Below, piece by piece: positions 31,474-40,660 of a stretch of 64,000 bases of DNA (the stretch's first letter is position 1; the number at the start of each line of letters is the position of its first letter). The stretch spans positions 124,001 through 188,000 of the forward strand of contig SGBD01000003.1 in the NCBI GenBank assembly GCA_004195035.1, in the 5' to 3' direction. The position numbers and the translations under genes were made by a program. A model generated the notes under the pieces. It was given only the letters and a program-made list of their open reading frames with translations, did no database searches and had not been told where the DNA came from. The stretch comes from Candidatus Acidulodesulfobacterium ferriphilum. Lineage in GTDB: Bacteria; SZUA-79; Acidulodesulfobacterales; Acidulodesulfobacteraceae.

Positions 31474-32769
31474 ATGATTAAAAAGTATTTTGCCGATTAT
31501 ATCTTTATATCTCAGGCGGCTTCCCAGCCGTTTATCGAAAACGGCGAGCTAATAGCGGATGAAATATCCGGCAAAATTTTATCCGTTCTGAAAAGCAATA
31601 AAAAAAACTATCCGTCCGTGGAAAGAAGTGGGGATTTCCGAACAATCATCATCCCCGGCTTTATAAACTCTCATACCCATACCGATCTTACTATTAAACC
31701 CGATGATAAAACGCCCGAAGTCTTTTCAAAATGGGTCATGTCTTTAATAGAAAAAAGGAAATCCTTCAGCCCCGATAAACAAAATAGGCTCAGGATTAAA
31801 GCTTTTAAGGAGTTTGTAAAAAGCGGGACGACTCTTATCGGCGATATAATCCCGTTAGATTCATTTTATAATATAAACGACTCCCTTTTAAAAACCAAAC
31901 TTGTTCCTAAGGTTAAGGGGTTTATTGAATTAAGGGGTCTTGACCCTCTCCGCGCGCCTGCAATATTAAATGAATTTAGAGCGTTTCATAAAAAATACAA
32001 TAATATTTTAAGGAAAAGCAAAAATTATTTTTCCTTGGGCATTTCTCCTCATTCTATCTATTCCGTATCGGAAGAGCTGTTTAAAGAAATAATAAAAGAA
32101 AATTCAAAAATAAGGCTTAAAGTAGCAATCCATGTCTCCGAACATTTGGCCGAAACCCTGTTTATATCGGGAAACGGCGGGGATATAGCAGTCAATCTTT
32201 TACCGGCATTAAATCTGACCAAATTTTCAAAACCGCTTAAAATATTTTCGTCACCCATATCTTATCTGGATTATTTAAAAATCTTGAATCAAAATACATC
32301 GATAATTCATGCGAATGAAATAAACGATGAGGATATCGAGATTATAAAAAAATCAGGCGCGAATATTATTCACTGTCCGAGAAGCAACGCCTTTTTTAAT
32401 TCAAAAAAACTTCCGTTAAAAAAAATATTAGATAAAGGCATTACGGTTTCATTGGGGACGGATAGCCTGTATTCAAATAAAACGCTGAGCATCCTTGACG
32501 AACTCAGGTATGCAAAAAAAATACATTCCGATATTTCTTCTAAAGACTTATTTGCTATGGCAACGATTAACGGCGCTAAAATCCTTTCTTTTCCAAATGT
32601 TACCGGAACGCTGGAGCCAAATTCTTACGGGGATTTTACCGTTTTTAAAATAGATAAAAATATAAAAGTAAACGAAGGCAATATCTATGATAATATATTA
32701 TCGTTTAAAAAAACTGACATAATAAAGATTGTAATAAACGGAAATGTTGTCTATAATAAACTTAATTAA
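31474..32769 (+). CDS. Amidohydrolase/deaminase (SAH, MTA or aminofutalosine deaminase type)
   Basis: The 431-residue protein is an ATZ/TRZ-type amidohydrolase. Metal ligands are in GFINSHTHTDL (His67, His69), AIHVSEHLAE and SLGTDSLYSN, and NATINGAK-like ATINGAKIL closes the barrel. The HVSEH and CPRSNAFF motifs fit the deaminase group that includes S-adenosylhomocysteine/methylthioadenosine deaminases and the MqnX aminodeoxyfutalosine deaminase of menaquinone synthesis. The substrate cannot be fixed from sequence. The 120 bp upstream contain GC-rich repeat-like sequence. Confidence 0.78.
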   Translation: MIKKYFADYIFISQAASQPFIENGELIADEISGKILSVLKSNKKNYPSVERSGDFRTIIIPGFINSHTHTDLTIKPDDKTPEVFSKWVMSLIEKRKSFSPDKQNRLRIKAFKEFVKSGTTLIGDIIPLDSFYNINDSLLKTKLVPKVKGFIELRGLDPLRAPAILNEFRAFHKKYNNILRKSKNYFSLGISPHSIYSVSEELFKEIIKENSKIRLKVAIHVSEHLAETLFISGNGGDIAVNLLPALNLTKFSKPLKIFSSPISYLDYLKILNQNTSIIHANEINDEDIEIIKKSGANIIHCPRSNAFFNSKKLPLKKILDKGITVSLGTDSLYSNKTLSILDELRYAKKIHSDISSKDLFAMATINGAKILSFPNVTGTLEPNSYGDFTVFKIDKNIKVNEGNIYDNILSFKKTDIIKIVINGNVVYNKLN

Positions 32770-32853
32770 ATGAGGTAATACTATTTATAATAATTATAAT
32801 AAATATAAATATATGAATATTTGATTAAATTATATTATAAAATTAAACTTGCG

Positions 32854-33684
32854 ATGAACATTATAACGAGTATTGCCGAAATGAAAAAAATTTCAAAGGA
32901 TTTAAAGGAATCATCGAGGCAGATTTCTTTCATTCCTACGATGGGTAAGCTTCATGACGGACATCTAAAGCTTATAGAAGAAGGCAAAAAATACGGCGAA
33001 GTTATCGTTTCGATTTTTGTCAACCCTGCACAGTTTGGTCATGATGAAGATTTTGAGAATTATCCGAGAGATTTCGAGAATGATGTTAAAATATTAAAAG
33101 ATTTAAATATCGGTTATCTTTTTCATCCGCAGGCAGATATAATCAAAAATACGGCGACATTTTTAATTAACCCCGAATATGCGAACAGGCTTGAGGGCGT
33201 TTTCAGGCCAACCCATTTTCAGGGCGTCCTTACGATAGTGATGAAACTATTTTGTATAATAAATCCGGATTTTGCTTTTTTCGGACTGAAAGATTACCAG
33301 CAATATATTTTAATAAAGAAAATGGTTGAAGATTATTTTCTGGATGTAAGGGTAATCCCTGTTCCTACCGTAAGGGAAAAGTGCGGACTTGCAATGAGTT
33401 CAAGAAACGCGTATCTCGATGAAAAGGATAAAAAAATTGCCTGCAATTTTTACGGGTCGTTAAAAAAAACAACAGATTTATTTAAGGCGGGCGAAATATC
33501 GGGAGAAAAGCTGACCGTTTCAGCCATAAAAGAATTGATTAAAAGTGGATTTAAAATAGATTATATAAAAATTATGGACCAAGGGTTAAATACTGAAAAA
33601 CGAACCGTTGATTCCGGCGATATTCTGCTCGCCGCCGCAAAATTTAAAGGAGTAAGGCTGATAGACAATATTTTTTTCGAATAA
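32854..33684 (+). CDS. panC: Pantothenate synthetase
   Basis: The 276-residue protein has the HIGH-like TMGKLHDGHLKLIEEG, SIFVNPAQFG and the KMSSRN-equivalent LAMSSRNAYL. It condenses pantoate with the beta-alanine made by PanD. I chose the ATG at 32854 because it begins just before the conserved core; a TTG 11 codons upstream is the alternative. Confidence 0.95.
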   Translation: MNIITSIAEMKKISKDLKESSRQISFIPTMGKLHDGHLKLIEEGKKYGEVIVSIFVNPAQFGHDEDFENYPRDFENDVKILKDLNIGYLFHPQADIIKNTATFLINPEYANRLEGVFRPTHFQGVLTIVMKLFCIINPDFAFFGLKDYQQYILIKKMVEDYFLDVRVIPVPTVREKCGLAMSSRNAYLDEKDKKIACNFYGSLKKTTDLFKAGEISGEKLTVSAIKELIKSGFKIDYIKIMDQGLNTEKRTVDSGDILLAAAKFKGVRLIDNIFFE

Positions 33685-33755
33685 TTTCCTAAAGATTTCA
33701 AGTAATTTTAATTTGAATTTTTAAAAAAATAAAAAATGGGGAGTAAGGAGGTCTT

Positions 33756-34739
33756 ATGTTCAAAAATCTTTCTTTAAAAACTAAATTTACCCTGATTATG
33801 GCGATTGTCGGATTCGCGGCAATTCTTGCCAGCCTGATCTGGACTTTAAGTTTATTTCATTATTTCGGCAGGAAAGTTCTTATCCATGAAGCACACATAA
33901 TATTAAATTTTGAAAATTCCACCAGATATTATGTTTCTCAAAAATTAAGGCCGGAGGCGATAAATAGAAATAATAATTTTAATAACATACCCTATGATGC
34001 CGACGATATAGGCAGAAATGCAAAACTGCAAAAAATAATAAGCGAAAATAACGATTTTTATATACACGCTTATTCGGGGACATCCGTTGCCATGCATGTA
34101 GGAAAATTAATGAGGGAATTCGTGCCCCCCTTCATTTATTCGGAACCCGCGTTGAGTCCGTTGAACTTAAGAGATAAAGCAAATCCGTTCGAGATTAGCG
34201 TTATAGGTAAATTTAAATCTAATCCGTCTTTAAAATCAGTCAGCGGCTTTCATGTTTTTAACGGGAAATCATATTTTTATTTAATGGAGCCGGTTATCGT
34301 CAAGAAAAGCTGCATGGTTTGCCACGGAAATCCGTCAAACCCTTCGCCTATAACCGCGGCGGTAGTAAAAAGATACGGGGATACGCACGGCTGGCACTGG
34401 AAGGTTGGAACGGCGGCCGGAGTCTTAAGCATCTTAGTTCCGACTAAACACAGGGCAAATATTGCATTGCACAATGCTATCATAATAACGACGGCTTTCC
34501 TTATCCTATTTATTTTAGCTTTTATAATCGCAATCTATTTTATTAATAAGGCTATCATTAAGCCGATACACGAGATGACCAAATTGGCGGAGGATGTTTC
34601 GGTAGGCAAATCCAACGAAGATTTTAAAGTTAAAGGAAACGACGAAATAGGCGCCCTTGCTAAATCATTTAACAGGCTTAAAAAGAGCTATTTAAAAGCC
34701 GTTCAGTTATTGGCGGATAGAAATAAAGAAAAAAAATAA
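33756..34739 (+). CDS. Membrane haem-binding HAMP protein (DUF3365, CxxCH), copy 1
   Basis: The 327-residue protein has an N-terminal membrane helix (12-34) and a periplasmic DUF3365 domain with a c-type haem site CMVCH (Cys186, Cys189, His190). It continues RYGDTHGWHWKVGTAAG, then a second helix (about 240-264) and a HAMP domain (about 265-317). It ends right after HAMP: no kinase, cyclase or methyl-accepting domain follows. Such a protein could sense redox or ligands through haem and signal by contact with a partner. AAGGAGG precedes the ATG. Confidence 0.82.
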   Translation: MFKNLSLKTKFTLIMAIVGFAAILASLIWTLSLFHYFGRKVLIHEAHIILNFENSTRYYVSQKLRPEAINRNNNFNNIPYDADDIGRNAKLQKIISENNDFYIHAYSGTSVAMHVGKLMREFVPPFIYSEPALSPLNLRDKANPFEISVIGKFKSNPSLKSVSGFHVFNGKSYFYLMEPVIVKKSCMVCHGNPSNPSPITAAVVKRYGDTHGWHWKVGTAAGVLSILVPTKHRANIALHNAIIITTAFLILFILAFIIAIYFINKAIIKPIHEMTKLAEDVSVGKSNEDFKVKGNDEIGALAKSFNRLKKSYLKAVQLLADRNKEKK

Positions 34740-34763
34740 AAAAACAGGGTTAGGGGAGGTCTT

Positions 34764-35672
34764 ATGTTTAAAAATCTTTCTTTGAAAAAGAAATTTACCG
34801 TAATTATGTTAATTGTCGGGTTCGCTGCAAACTTAACCGTTGCCGTGGGCGCTTTTTATTATATTCAGCAATTTAAGAAAAACGAGCTGATGCATGAAGC
34901 AAAAATGGTTCTTTTTGCGGAAAAGGCGGCAAGAGATTACGATTCCGGCAGTTTAAGACCCGCGGTTATGAAAGCAACCGACAAATTTGTTATTCAGGCC
35001 GAATCAGCCACATTTTTAGCCCTCGGCGTTGCAAAATTGATTAAAAAGTTTCTGCCTCATTATACATATTCTGAGCCGACGCTTAACCCTTTAAATTTAA
35101 AAAATAAGGCAAATTCATTTCAGGAAAAAATCATAGACAGGTTTAAATCCAGCCCTTTTTTAAAATCGGTAAGCGGTTATCACACATTTAACGGTTTATC
35201 TTACTTTTATGTGATGAAGCCCGTTGTGGCAAAACAGGGATGCATGGTTTGCCACGGCAATCCCGAAAATAATTCTCCTATAACCCAGGCCATTGTTAAA
35301 AAATACGGAGATACGCACGGCTGGCACTGGAAGGTTGGGACGGTCATAGGGGCTCTGAGTGTTTGGGTTCCTACAAAATACATAGACCAGGCCGCTGTTA
35401 ACGATTCTATTATAATAGGCGTCGCAATCTTTGTCCTGCCGTTTTTGGCATTCTTAATAGCGCTTTTATTTATAGACAAAGTTATTATAAATCCGATACA
35501 CGATATGGCGAAATTGGCGGAGGATGTTTCGGTCGGCAAGTCAAACGAGGATTTTAAAGCCAGAGGAAACGACGAAATAGGCGCTCTTGCCAAATCATTT
35601 AACAGGCTTAAAAAGAGCTATTTAAAAGCCGTTCAGTTATTGGTGGAGAGAAATAAAGACAAAGATAAATAA
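34764..35672 (+). CDS. Membrane haem-binding HAMP protein (DUF3365, CxxCH), copy 2
   Basis: The 302-residue paralogue begins 24 bp after copy 1 with nearly the same opening (MFKNLSLKKKFT). It has membrane helices at the same places, CMVCH (Cys160, Cys163, His164), and an almost identical HAMP end (LAEDVSVGKSNEDF, SFNRLKKSYLKAVQLL). About 25 residues of the periplasmic part present in copy 1 are missing. The periplasmic halves differ more than the HAMP halves, suggesting different inputs with a shared output partner, possibly as a heterodimer. Confidence 0.82.
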   Translation: MFKNLSLKKKFTVIMLIVGFAANLTVAVGAFYYIQQFKKNELMHEAKMVLFAEKAARDYDSGSLRPAVMKATDKFVIQAESATFLALGVAKLIKKFLPHYTYSEPTLNPLNLKNKANSFQEKIIDRFKSSPFLKSVSGYHTFNGLSYFYVMKPVVAKQGCMVCHGNPENNSPITQAIVKKYGDTHGWHWKVGTVIGALSVWVPTKYIDQAAVNDSIIIGVAIFVLPFLAFLIALLFIDKVIINPIHDMAKLAEDVSVGKSNEDFKARGNDEIGALAKSFNRLKKSYLKAVQLLVERNKDKDK

Positions 35673-35754
35673 AAATATTTTTGTTATCCTTGAAAAAATA
35701 TATTTTCGAGATATACTTAAAGCAGATGCGGTAAAAAAGAAATAATAAGGCGTA

Positions 35755-37089
35755 ATGCTTAAGGTCCTGTTTTATCTAACGGGATGCGGGGTTTACAGGC
35801 AAATGGAAAATAAAAATAGCTTGAAGGTTACTCTTGTGTTTAATCGGGATTTGTTAAATAAAGCCGAAATAAAAAAGATAATCTATGTTAAAATTCCCGA
35901 CGAGAAAAAGAAAAATAATTTAATTAAAAAATTAGAAGTAAAGGCCTTAGATGAAAATATCCGGTTTCAAAAAAGAAAGCTTCCGCAGTCTTTTAATCCC
36001 GTATTTAAAGGGCATATCCTTTTTTCAGAAAAAATAGAATTAAGCGATAAAAAACTTATCGATTTTGCAAATATATTTTTTGAGAGATTGGAAGAAAATT
36101 TTGGAATAAATGTCATAAATTATAGTTTGATAGATGCCAAAAAAGGCGCTCTGAAAGAAAATTACAAATTAAAATTGTTTGATTTCGAGATATTTAATTA
36201 TAATTTTATTGAGCATAGGGCTATAAAAAAGGGGTTAACCGTCGCAGGCGGCGCAAAAGAAATTAACGAACTTGCGGAAACCATTTTTGTTAAACCGGAA
36301 TTAAAAATTAGAGTCAGAGAGAAAAAACCTGCAAAGCCCGCCCTGAAAAAGGCGTTTAAGATAAAAGAGGAAAAGGCGCTTAAAACACCGGGGGAAAAAG
36401 CCAAACCTAAAAAAATCGTTAATAAAAAAGCCATCCGCGGTAAAGCAGTAAAAGAAAATGAGCCTGCCGAGGCTTTCAGGGCATTTGAAGCCCCCGAAGA
36501 ACAGGCAGCCGGAGCGGTAGAAGTTAGCGAAGCCAATACTTCCGCCGGTACCCGCGAACAGGTAAGCTTAATCTCTTTGAATTGGAGCTTATTAAGCCCG
36601 TCAGAAAGCCTTCCTGTGCTTGAGAATGGCGAGCCTGAGGAGATAAGGCAAAATAGCTGGGTAAGGATTTATTTTCAAAAACCGAGCGTCAGGCAGGTTG
36701 TTTGGAGATTAAGGGATAAACCGGGAACAAATTCTGCGAGACCTATTCTAAGAGTTTATGTCGATGATAAAATGCTTTGGTATGAACTGTTAGATAATCA
36801 ATTTGGAAGCAGGTACATTATTTTTCCCGATGATTATGAATTAGCTAAGACATGGGTGGAGATCGGATATATATTAGAAAAAGGGGAATTTATATTTATA
36901 GCGAGAAGTCCTATCTGGCCGCCTGCCTGCTTATTTAAAAGGCTGCCGAAAATAAATTCCAAAAAAAGAATTCCTAAAGGGGTCGCCTTAATAGGCGCAA
37001 CGGAAAGTATCCCCGGAGGCAGGCATCTTCCGGTTAATTTATCCGGCGGTTCGGGGGCAGGCTTTTTTGTTTCGGGCGCAGGAAAATAA
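35755..37089 (+). CDS. DUF4912-domain protein at the glycan locus
   Basis: The 444-residue protein has a charged N-terminal part, a Lys/Ala/Glu-rich low-complexity centre (about 185-260), and a C-terminal DUF4912 domain (about 300-390: WVRIYFQKPSVRQVVWRLRD, YELLDNQFGSRYIIFP). It ends in a Gly/Ser-rich tail. DUF4912 proteins are often encoded just ahead of GH57 enzymes, as here, and the domain resembles a carbohydrate-binding sandwich. An ATG 16 codons downstream is also possible as start. A scaffold or glycogen-binding role is inferred. Confidence 0.7.
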   Translation: MLKVLFYLTGCGVYRQMENKNSLKVTLVFNRDLLNKAEIKKIIYVKIPDEKKKNNLIKKLEVKALDENIRFQKRKLPQSFNPVFKGHILFSEKIELSDKKLIDFANIFFERLEENFGINVINYSLIDAKKGALKENYKLKLFDFEIFNYNFIEHRAIKKGLTVAGGAKEINELAETIFVKPELKIRVREKKPAKPALKKAFKIKEEKALKTPGEKAKPKKIVNKKAIRGKAVKENEPAEAFRAFEAPEEQAAGAVEVSEANTSAGTREQVSLISLNWSLLSPSESLPVLENGEPEEIRQNSWVRIYFQKPSVRQVVWRLRDKPGTNSARPILRVYVDDKMLWYELLDNQFGSRYIIFPDDYELAKTWVEIGYILEKGEFIFIARSPIWPPACLFKRLPKINSKKRIPKGVALIGATESIPGGRHLPVNLSGGSGAGFFVSGAGK

Positions 37090-37109
37090 GTAAGGTAATA
37101 ATTTTACAT

Positions 37110-38807
37110 ATGAACAATAAAACAGGAAAATGGATTCCCGTCCTGCATTTTCACTTACCGTTTGTCAGGCATCCGGAAAGTCCGAAATATTTGGAAGAGG
37201 AGTGGTATTTCGAAGCGGTTACCGAAACATATCTCCCTTTATTGGAGGTTTTTGAAAATCTTGAAAGAGACAATGTGGATTATTGTCTCACAATGTCTTT
37301 GACGCCGACACTTTTGAGTATGATGAATGACGATTTGCTTTCCGAACGGCTGGGGGAGTATGTCAGACTTCGTTTAAAGGTTTTGGATGAAGAGGCGTTC
37401 AGAACGGAAGGCGACCCCGATTTTCACCCTGTTACCCTTTTTTACAGGCAAAGGTATAAAAATTGGTACGAAAGAATAAAAAACGGCGGCGGGAAATACC
37501 TTATAAATGGGTTTTTAAGTCACTATGCAAAAGGGCATTTAGATATTATAACCTCTGCCGCCACCCATGGATTTCTTATGTCTATGGTGGGGGAACCTGA
37601 GGCCATAACCGCCCAAATCGAGGTTGGGATAGAAACGCATAAAAATATTTTAGGAATAACCCCGACGGGCATATGGCTTCCGGAGTGCGGCTATACCGGC
37701 GGGTTCGATGCGATTCTTGAGCGGCATGGTTTAAAATACACATTTCTTGACCAGCACGGAATCGAATTAGCCGAGCCTGAACCGCCTAACGGCTGTTTTT
37801 CTCCTATTATCTCTCCGTTTAATGTCGTAATGTTCGGCAGGGATCCTGAAAGCTCAAGGCAAGTGTGGTCTTCAAAAGAGGGGTACCCGGGTACTCCCGT
37901 TTATCGCGAGTTTTATAGGGATGTCGGATTTGATTTAGACCTGCCGCATCTGACCCCTTTAAGGCATGGCGGCATTAAGACTTTTACGGGGCTTAAATAT
38001 TATGCCATTACCGGAAGCGGAACATATAAAGAGGCTTATAGGCCTTCAGCCGCAAAAAGAAAGGCTTATGAACACGGCGCTCAGTTTGTCTATCACAGGG
38101 AACTTCAATCAAATTATCTTAAGGAGTTTATCGATGAACCGCTTATCGTTTCTATGTATGACGCCGAACTCTTTGGGCACTGGTGGTTTGAAGGACCGTG
38201 GTGGTTTGAATCCGTGTTTAGAAGAATGCATGAAAATAATTTTATAAAAGGGGTTACGGCAAAGGAGGTCGCGGAAACTTCATTACGCAGATACAATGAG
38301 ACGGTAAAATATATCCGCAAAAGTGAAAAGGACGGAGACAATGAAAATGAAAGTTTTTCGGAGTTTGCCGCCAATGTTTATGATAGGAATAATATTTGGG
38401 TCGCGGAGCCTGCGACATCCTCATGGGGCGGCGGCGGGTATGCAGAAGTGTGGCTTAATGGAAAAAACGACATCATACAGCCTTTTTTGACGGATTTAGT
38501 TATGGAATTAATCGATATTTGCGCAAACAGATATGATGATGTAAAATATCAGGAGGTAATTAATCAGGCGGCAAGAGAACTTCTTTTAGCCCAGTCCAGC
38601 GATTGGCCGTTTTTGCTTACGACCGGGCAGGCGGTAAGTTATGCGGAAAGGCGGGTTAAGGCGCACCTGGCAAGAGCCAGAAGGTGTATTTTAATGTCCG
38701 TCGGCAAAGAACCGTATGATGAAAAATGGTTTAAGGATATAGCGGGTAAAGACAATATATTTCCATGGATAAATGCTAAGGCTCTATACGGCAAAAGTAT
38801 TTGTTAA
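37110..38807 (+). CDS. GH57 1,4-alpha-glucan branching enzyme (DUF1957 type)
   Basis: The 565-residue protein has the GH57 barrel with HFHLPFVRHPE at the start, nucleophile Glu192 in GIWLPECGY and acid Asp351 in MYDAELFGHWWFEGP. These positions are close to those of the characterised GH57 branching enzymes (Glu and Asp near 184 and 353 in Thermus). A C-terminal helical DUF1957 region follows (SSDWPFLLTTGQAVSYAERR). It introduces alpha-1,6 branches into glycogen. Confidence 0.9.
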   Translation: MNNKTGKWIPVLHFHLPFVRHPESPKYLEEEWYFEAVTETYLPLLEVFENLERDNVDYCLTMSLTPTLLSMMNDDLLSERLGEYVRLRLKVLDEEAFRTEGDPDFHPVTLFYRQRYKNWYERIKNGGGKYLINGFLSHYAKGHLDIITSAATHGFLMSMVGEPEAITAQIEVGIETHKNILGITPTGIWLPECGYTGGFDAILERHGLKYTFLDQHGIELAEPEPPNGCFSPIISPFNVVMFGRDPESSRQVWSSKEGYPGTPVYREFYRDVGFDLDLPHLTPLRHGGIKTFTGLKYYAITGSGTYKEAYRPSAAKRKAYEHGAQFVYHRELQSNYLKEFIDEPLIVSMYDAELFGHWWFEGPWWFESVFRRMHENNFIKGVTAKEVAETSLRRYNETVKYIRKSEKDGDNENESFSEFAANVYDRNNIWVAEPATSSWGGGGYAEVWLNGKNDIIQPFLTDLVMELIDICANRYDDVKYQEVINQAARELLLAQSSDWPFLLTTGQAVSYAERRVKAHLARARRCILMSVGKEPYDEKWFKDIAGKDNIFPWINAKALYGKSIC

Positions 38808-38836
38808 CGCATTTTTACGGGGAGAATATAAATTAA

Positions 38837-40651
38837 ATGGATTTAGTTCTGTGGTGGCATATGCATCAGCCTGATTACAGGGACTTAAACGGCGAATTTA
38901 TGCTTCCATGGGTTTACCTCCATGCCATAAAAGATTATATCGATATGCCTTTAAATATAATGGCAAACCCGGGCATGAAGGCTAATATAAATATTACCCC
39001 GGTTTTAATAGACGAATGGCAGGATTATAATTATTTATTAAAAAAGGCCTTGAACGAGATAGATGCGGTTAAAGCCGTTCAAATAATACCCGACCCTTTT
39101 TTAAGACCGCTTCTTCTTCAAAAATTGGATGATAAAACAAAATCATGGATGATAGTGCATTATAAATGGGCAAATTATGAAAGAATGGTGAAGCGGTTTG
39201 AACATTATAAAACGCTTTTTGATATAACATCGTCAGCTTTCAATGTTTTTTATCTCAACGATTCTTACTATTTCGATTTGTGCGTCTGGTTTCATCTTGC
39301 CTGGTGCGGGGAATGGATGAAAAGATATGACCCCGTGATCAATTATTTTTTTAAGAAAGGGCATAATTTTACTATCGACGACAGGCGTTTACTTCTTAAA
39401 AGACTGGCAGAATGGATGAATTACGGCGTATCTTTATATGGATTTCCGGCGGTTAAAGGTGGAAAAAATCCAACCCTGCCCCCCAAATATCCAAATTTTA
39501 TCGAAAAAGATAAACTGAACGAATTAAATAAAAAAAGGGCGGGCGAGTATTTCGTGACGCTTTCCCCAAATTATCATCCGATTATTCCCCTCCTTATCGA
39601 TATTCATGGAGGAGCCATTTCCGCTCAAATGACCGATATAAACTATGAACCCGTCAACATTCCTGAATATCCCGAAGGCCTTGACAGCGCCAAAAAACAC
39701 CTCGATATACTAAATGATTACTGGGCCGAGTCTGGCAAGGATATCAAGGCGTTATGGCCGTCCGAAGGGGCGCTGTCTTCGCAATCGCTTGACCTTTTTA
39801 ATGAGTACGGCATAGATATTTGCGCAAGCGGAGAAGAACTTCTTTCCATGTCCATGGGAATAGATGTACGCAAGCCGGCTTCAACCCACGGCAGAAATGT
39901 TATACCCCTCTATAAGGTTTACAAATGGAAAAATACGAATCTTAAAATAATTTTTAGAGACTCCGGACTTTCCGATTTAATAGGATTTACTTATGCTAAC
40001 TGGAGGGGGGACGATGCGGCAAACAATCTTGTGGGTAAACTGAATTCTATAGATGATTTTGATAAAGAGGCTGTTGTCGCTATTATATTAGACGGCGAAA
40101 ACGCTTGGGAATATTATCACGAAAACGGGTTTTATTTCTTAAATGATTTATATTCGTTAATTTCCTCGTCAATTAAAATAAATCCGTTATTTATAGACGA
40201 TATTTATAAAAATTACGATGCGGATAACTGCATTAGACTTGACTATATATATCCAGGCTCATGGGTAAATGGCAATCTGGGTATGTGGGTCGGGGAAGAG
40301 CAGAAAAATAAGGCATGGGTTTTGCTCTGCAATGCAAAGGAAGAATTCTTAAACTGGGTTAATGGCTTAATGGATAACGAGGAAAATAGCAACAACAAAA
40401 TAATCAAAAAAAGGATTAATTCGGCATTAAGACTGCTTATGGCGGCAGAAGGGTCGGATTGGTTTTGGTGGCTTGGGAAGGATAGCCCTCTTTTTTCTCA
40501 ATACTCTATGGAGAAAATTTTCAGGAATTTTTTAAAAAATCTTTATATAACAATGGACAAGCCCGTGCCAAACAACCTTTTCCGTTCTTTAGCTTCCACA
40601 GAAAAAACTATTGCGGAAATGGGCGGAGCAATGCAAAGGGGGCATAAGTGA
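38837..40651 (+). CDS. GH57 alpha-amylase/amylopullulanase-like hydrolase
   Basis: The 604-residue protein starts VLWWHMHQPDYRD, the first GH57 motif. The likely nucleophile is Glu310 (ALWPSEGALS) and the acid Asp419 (IILDGENAWEYY). This motif pattern fits amylopullulanase-type or cytoplasmic alpha-amylase-type GH57 enzymes. It has no signal peptide, so it should act on intracellular glucan. It follows the branching enzyme by 29 bp. Confidence 0.85.
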   Translation: MDLVLWWHMHQPDYRDLNGEFMLPWVYLHAIKDYIDMPLNIMANPGMKANINITPVLIDEWQDYNYLLKKALNEIDAVKAVQIIPDPFLRPLLLQKLDDKTKSWMIVHYKWANYERMVKRFEHYKTLFDITSSAFNVFYLNDSYYFDLCVWFHLAWCGEWMKRYDPVINYFFKKGHNFTIDDRRLLLKRLAEWMNYGVSLYGFPAVKGGKNPTLPPKYPNFIEKDKLNELNKKRAGEYFVTLSPNYHPIIPLLIDIHGGAISAQMTDINYEPVNIPEYPEGLDSAKKHLDILNDYWAESGKDIKALWPSEGALSSQSLDLFNEYGIDICASGEELLSMSMGIDVRKPASTHGRNVIPLYKVYKWKNTNLKIIFRDSGLSDLIGFTYANWRGDDAANNLVGKLNSIDDFDKEAVVAIILDGENAWEYYHENGFYFLNDLYSLISSSIKINPLFIDDIYKNYDADNCIRLDYIYPGSWVNGNLGMWVGEEQKNKAWVLLCNAKEEFLNWVNGLMDNEENSNNKIIKKRINSALRLLMAAEGSDWFWWLGKDSPLFSQYSMEKIFRNFLKNLYITMDKPVPNNLFRSLASTEKTIAEMGGAMQRGHK

Positions 40652-40660
40652 AAATTCGCC

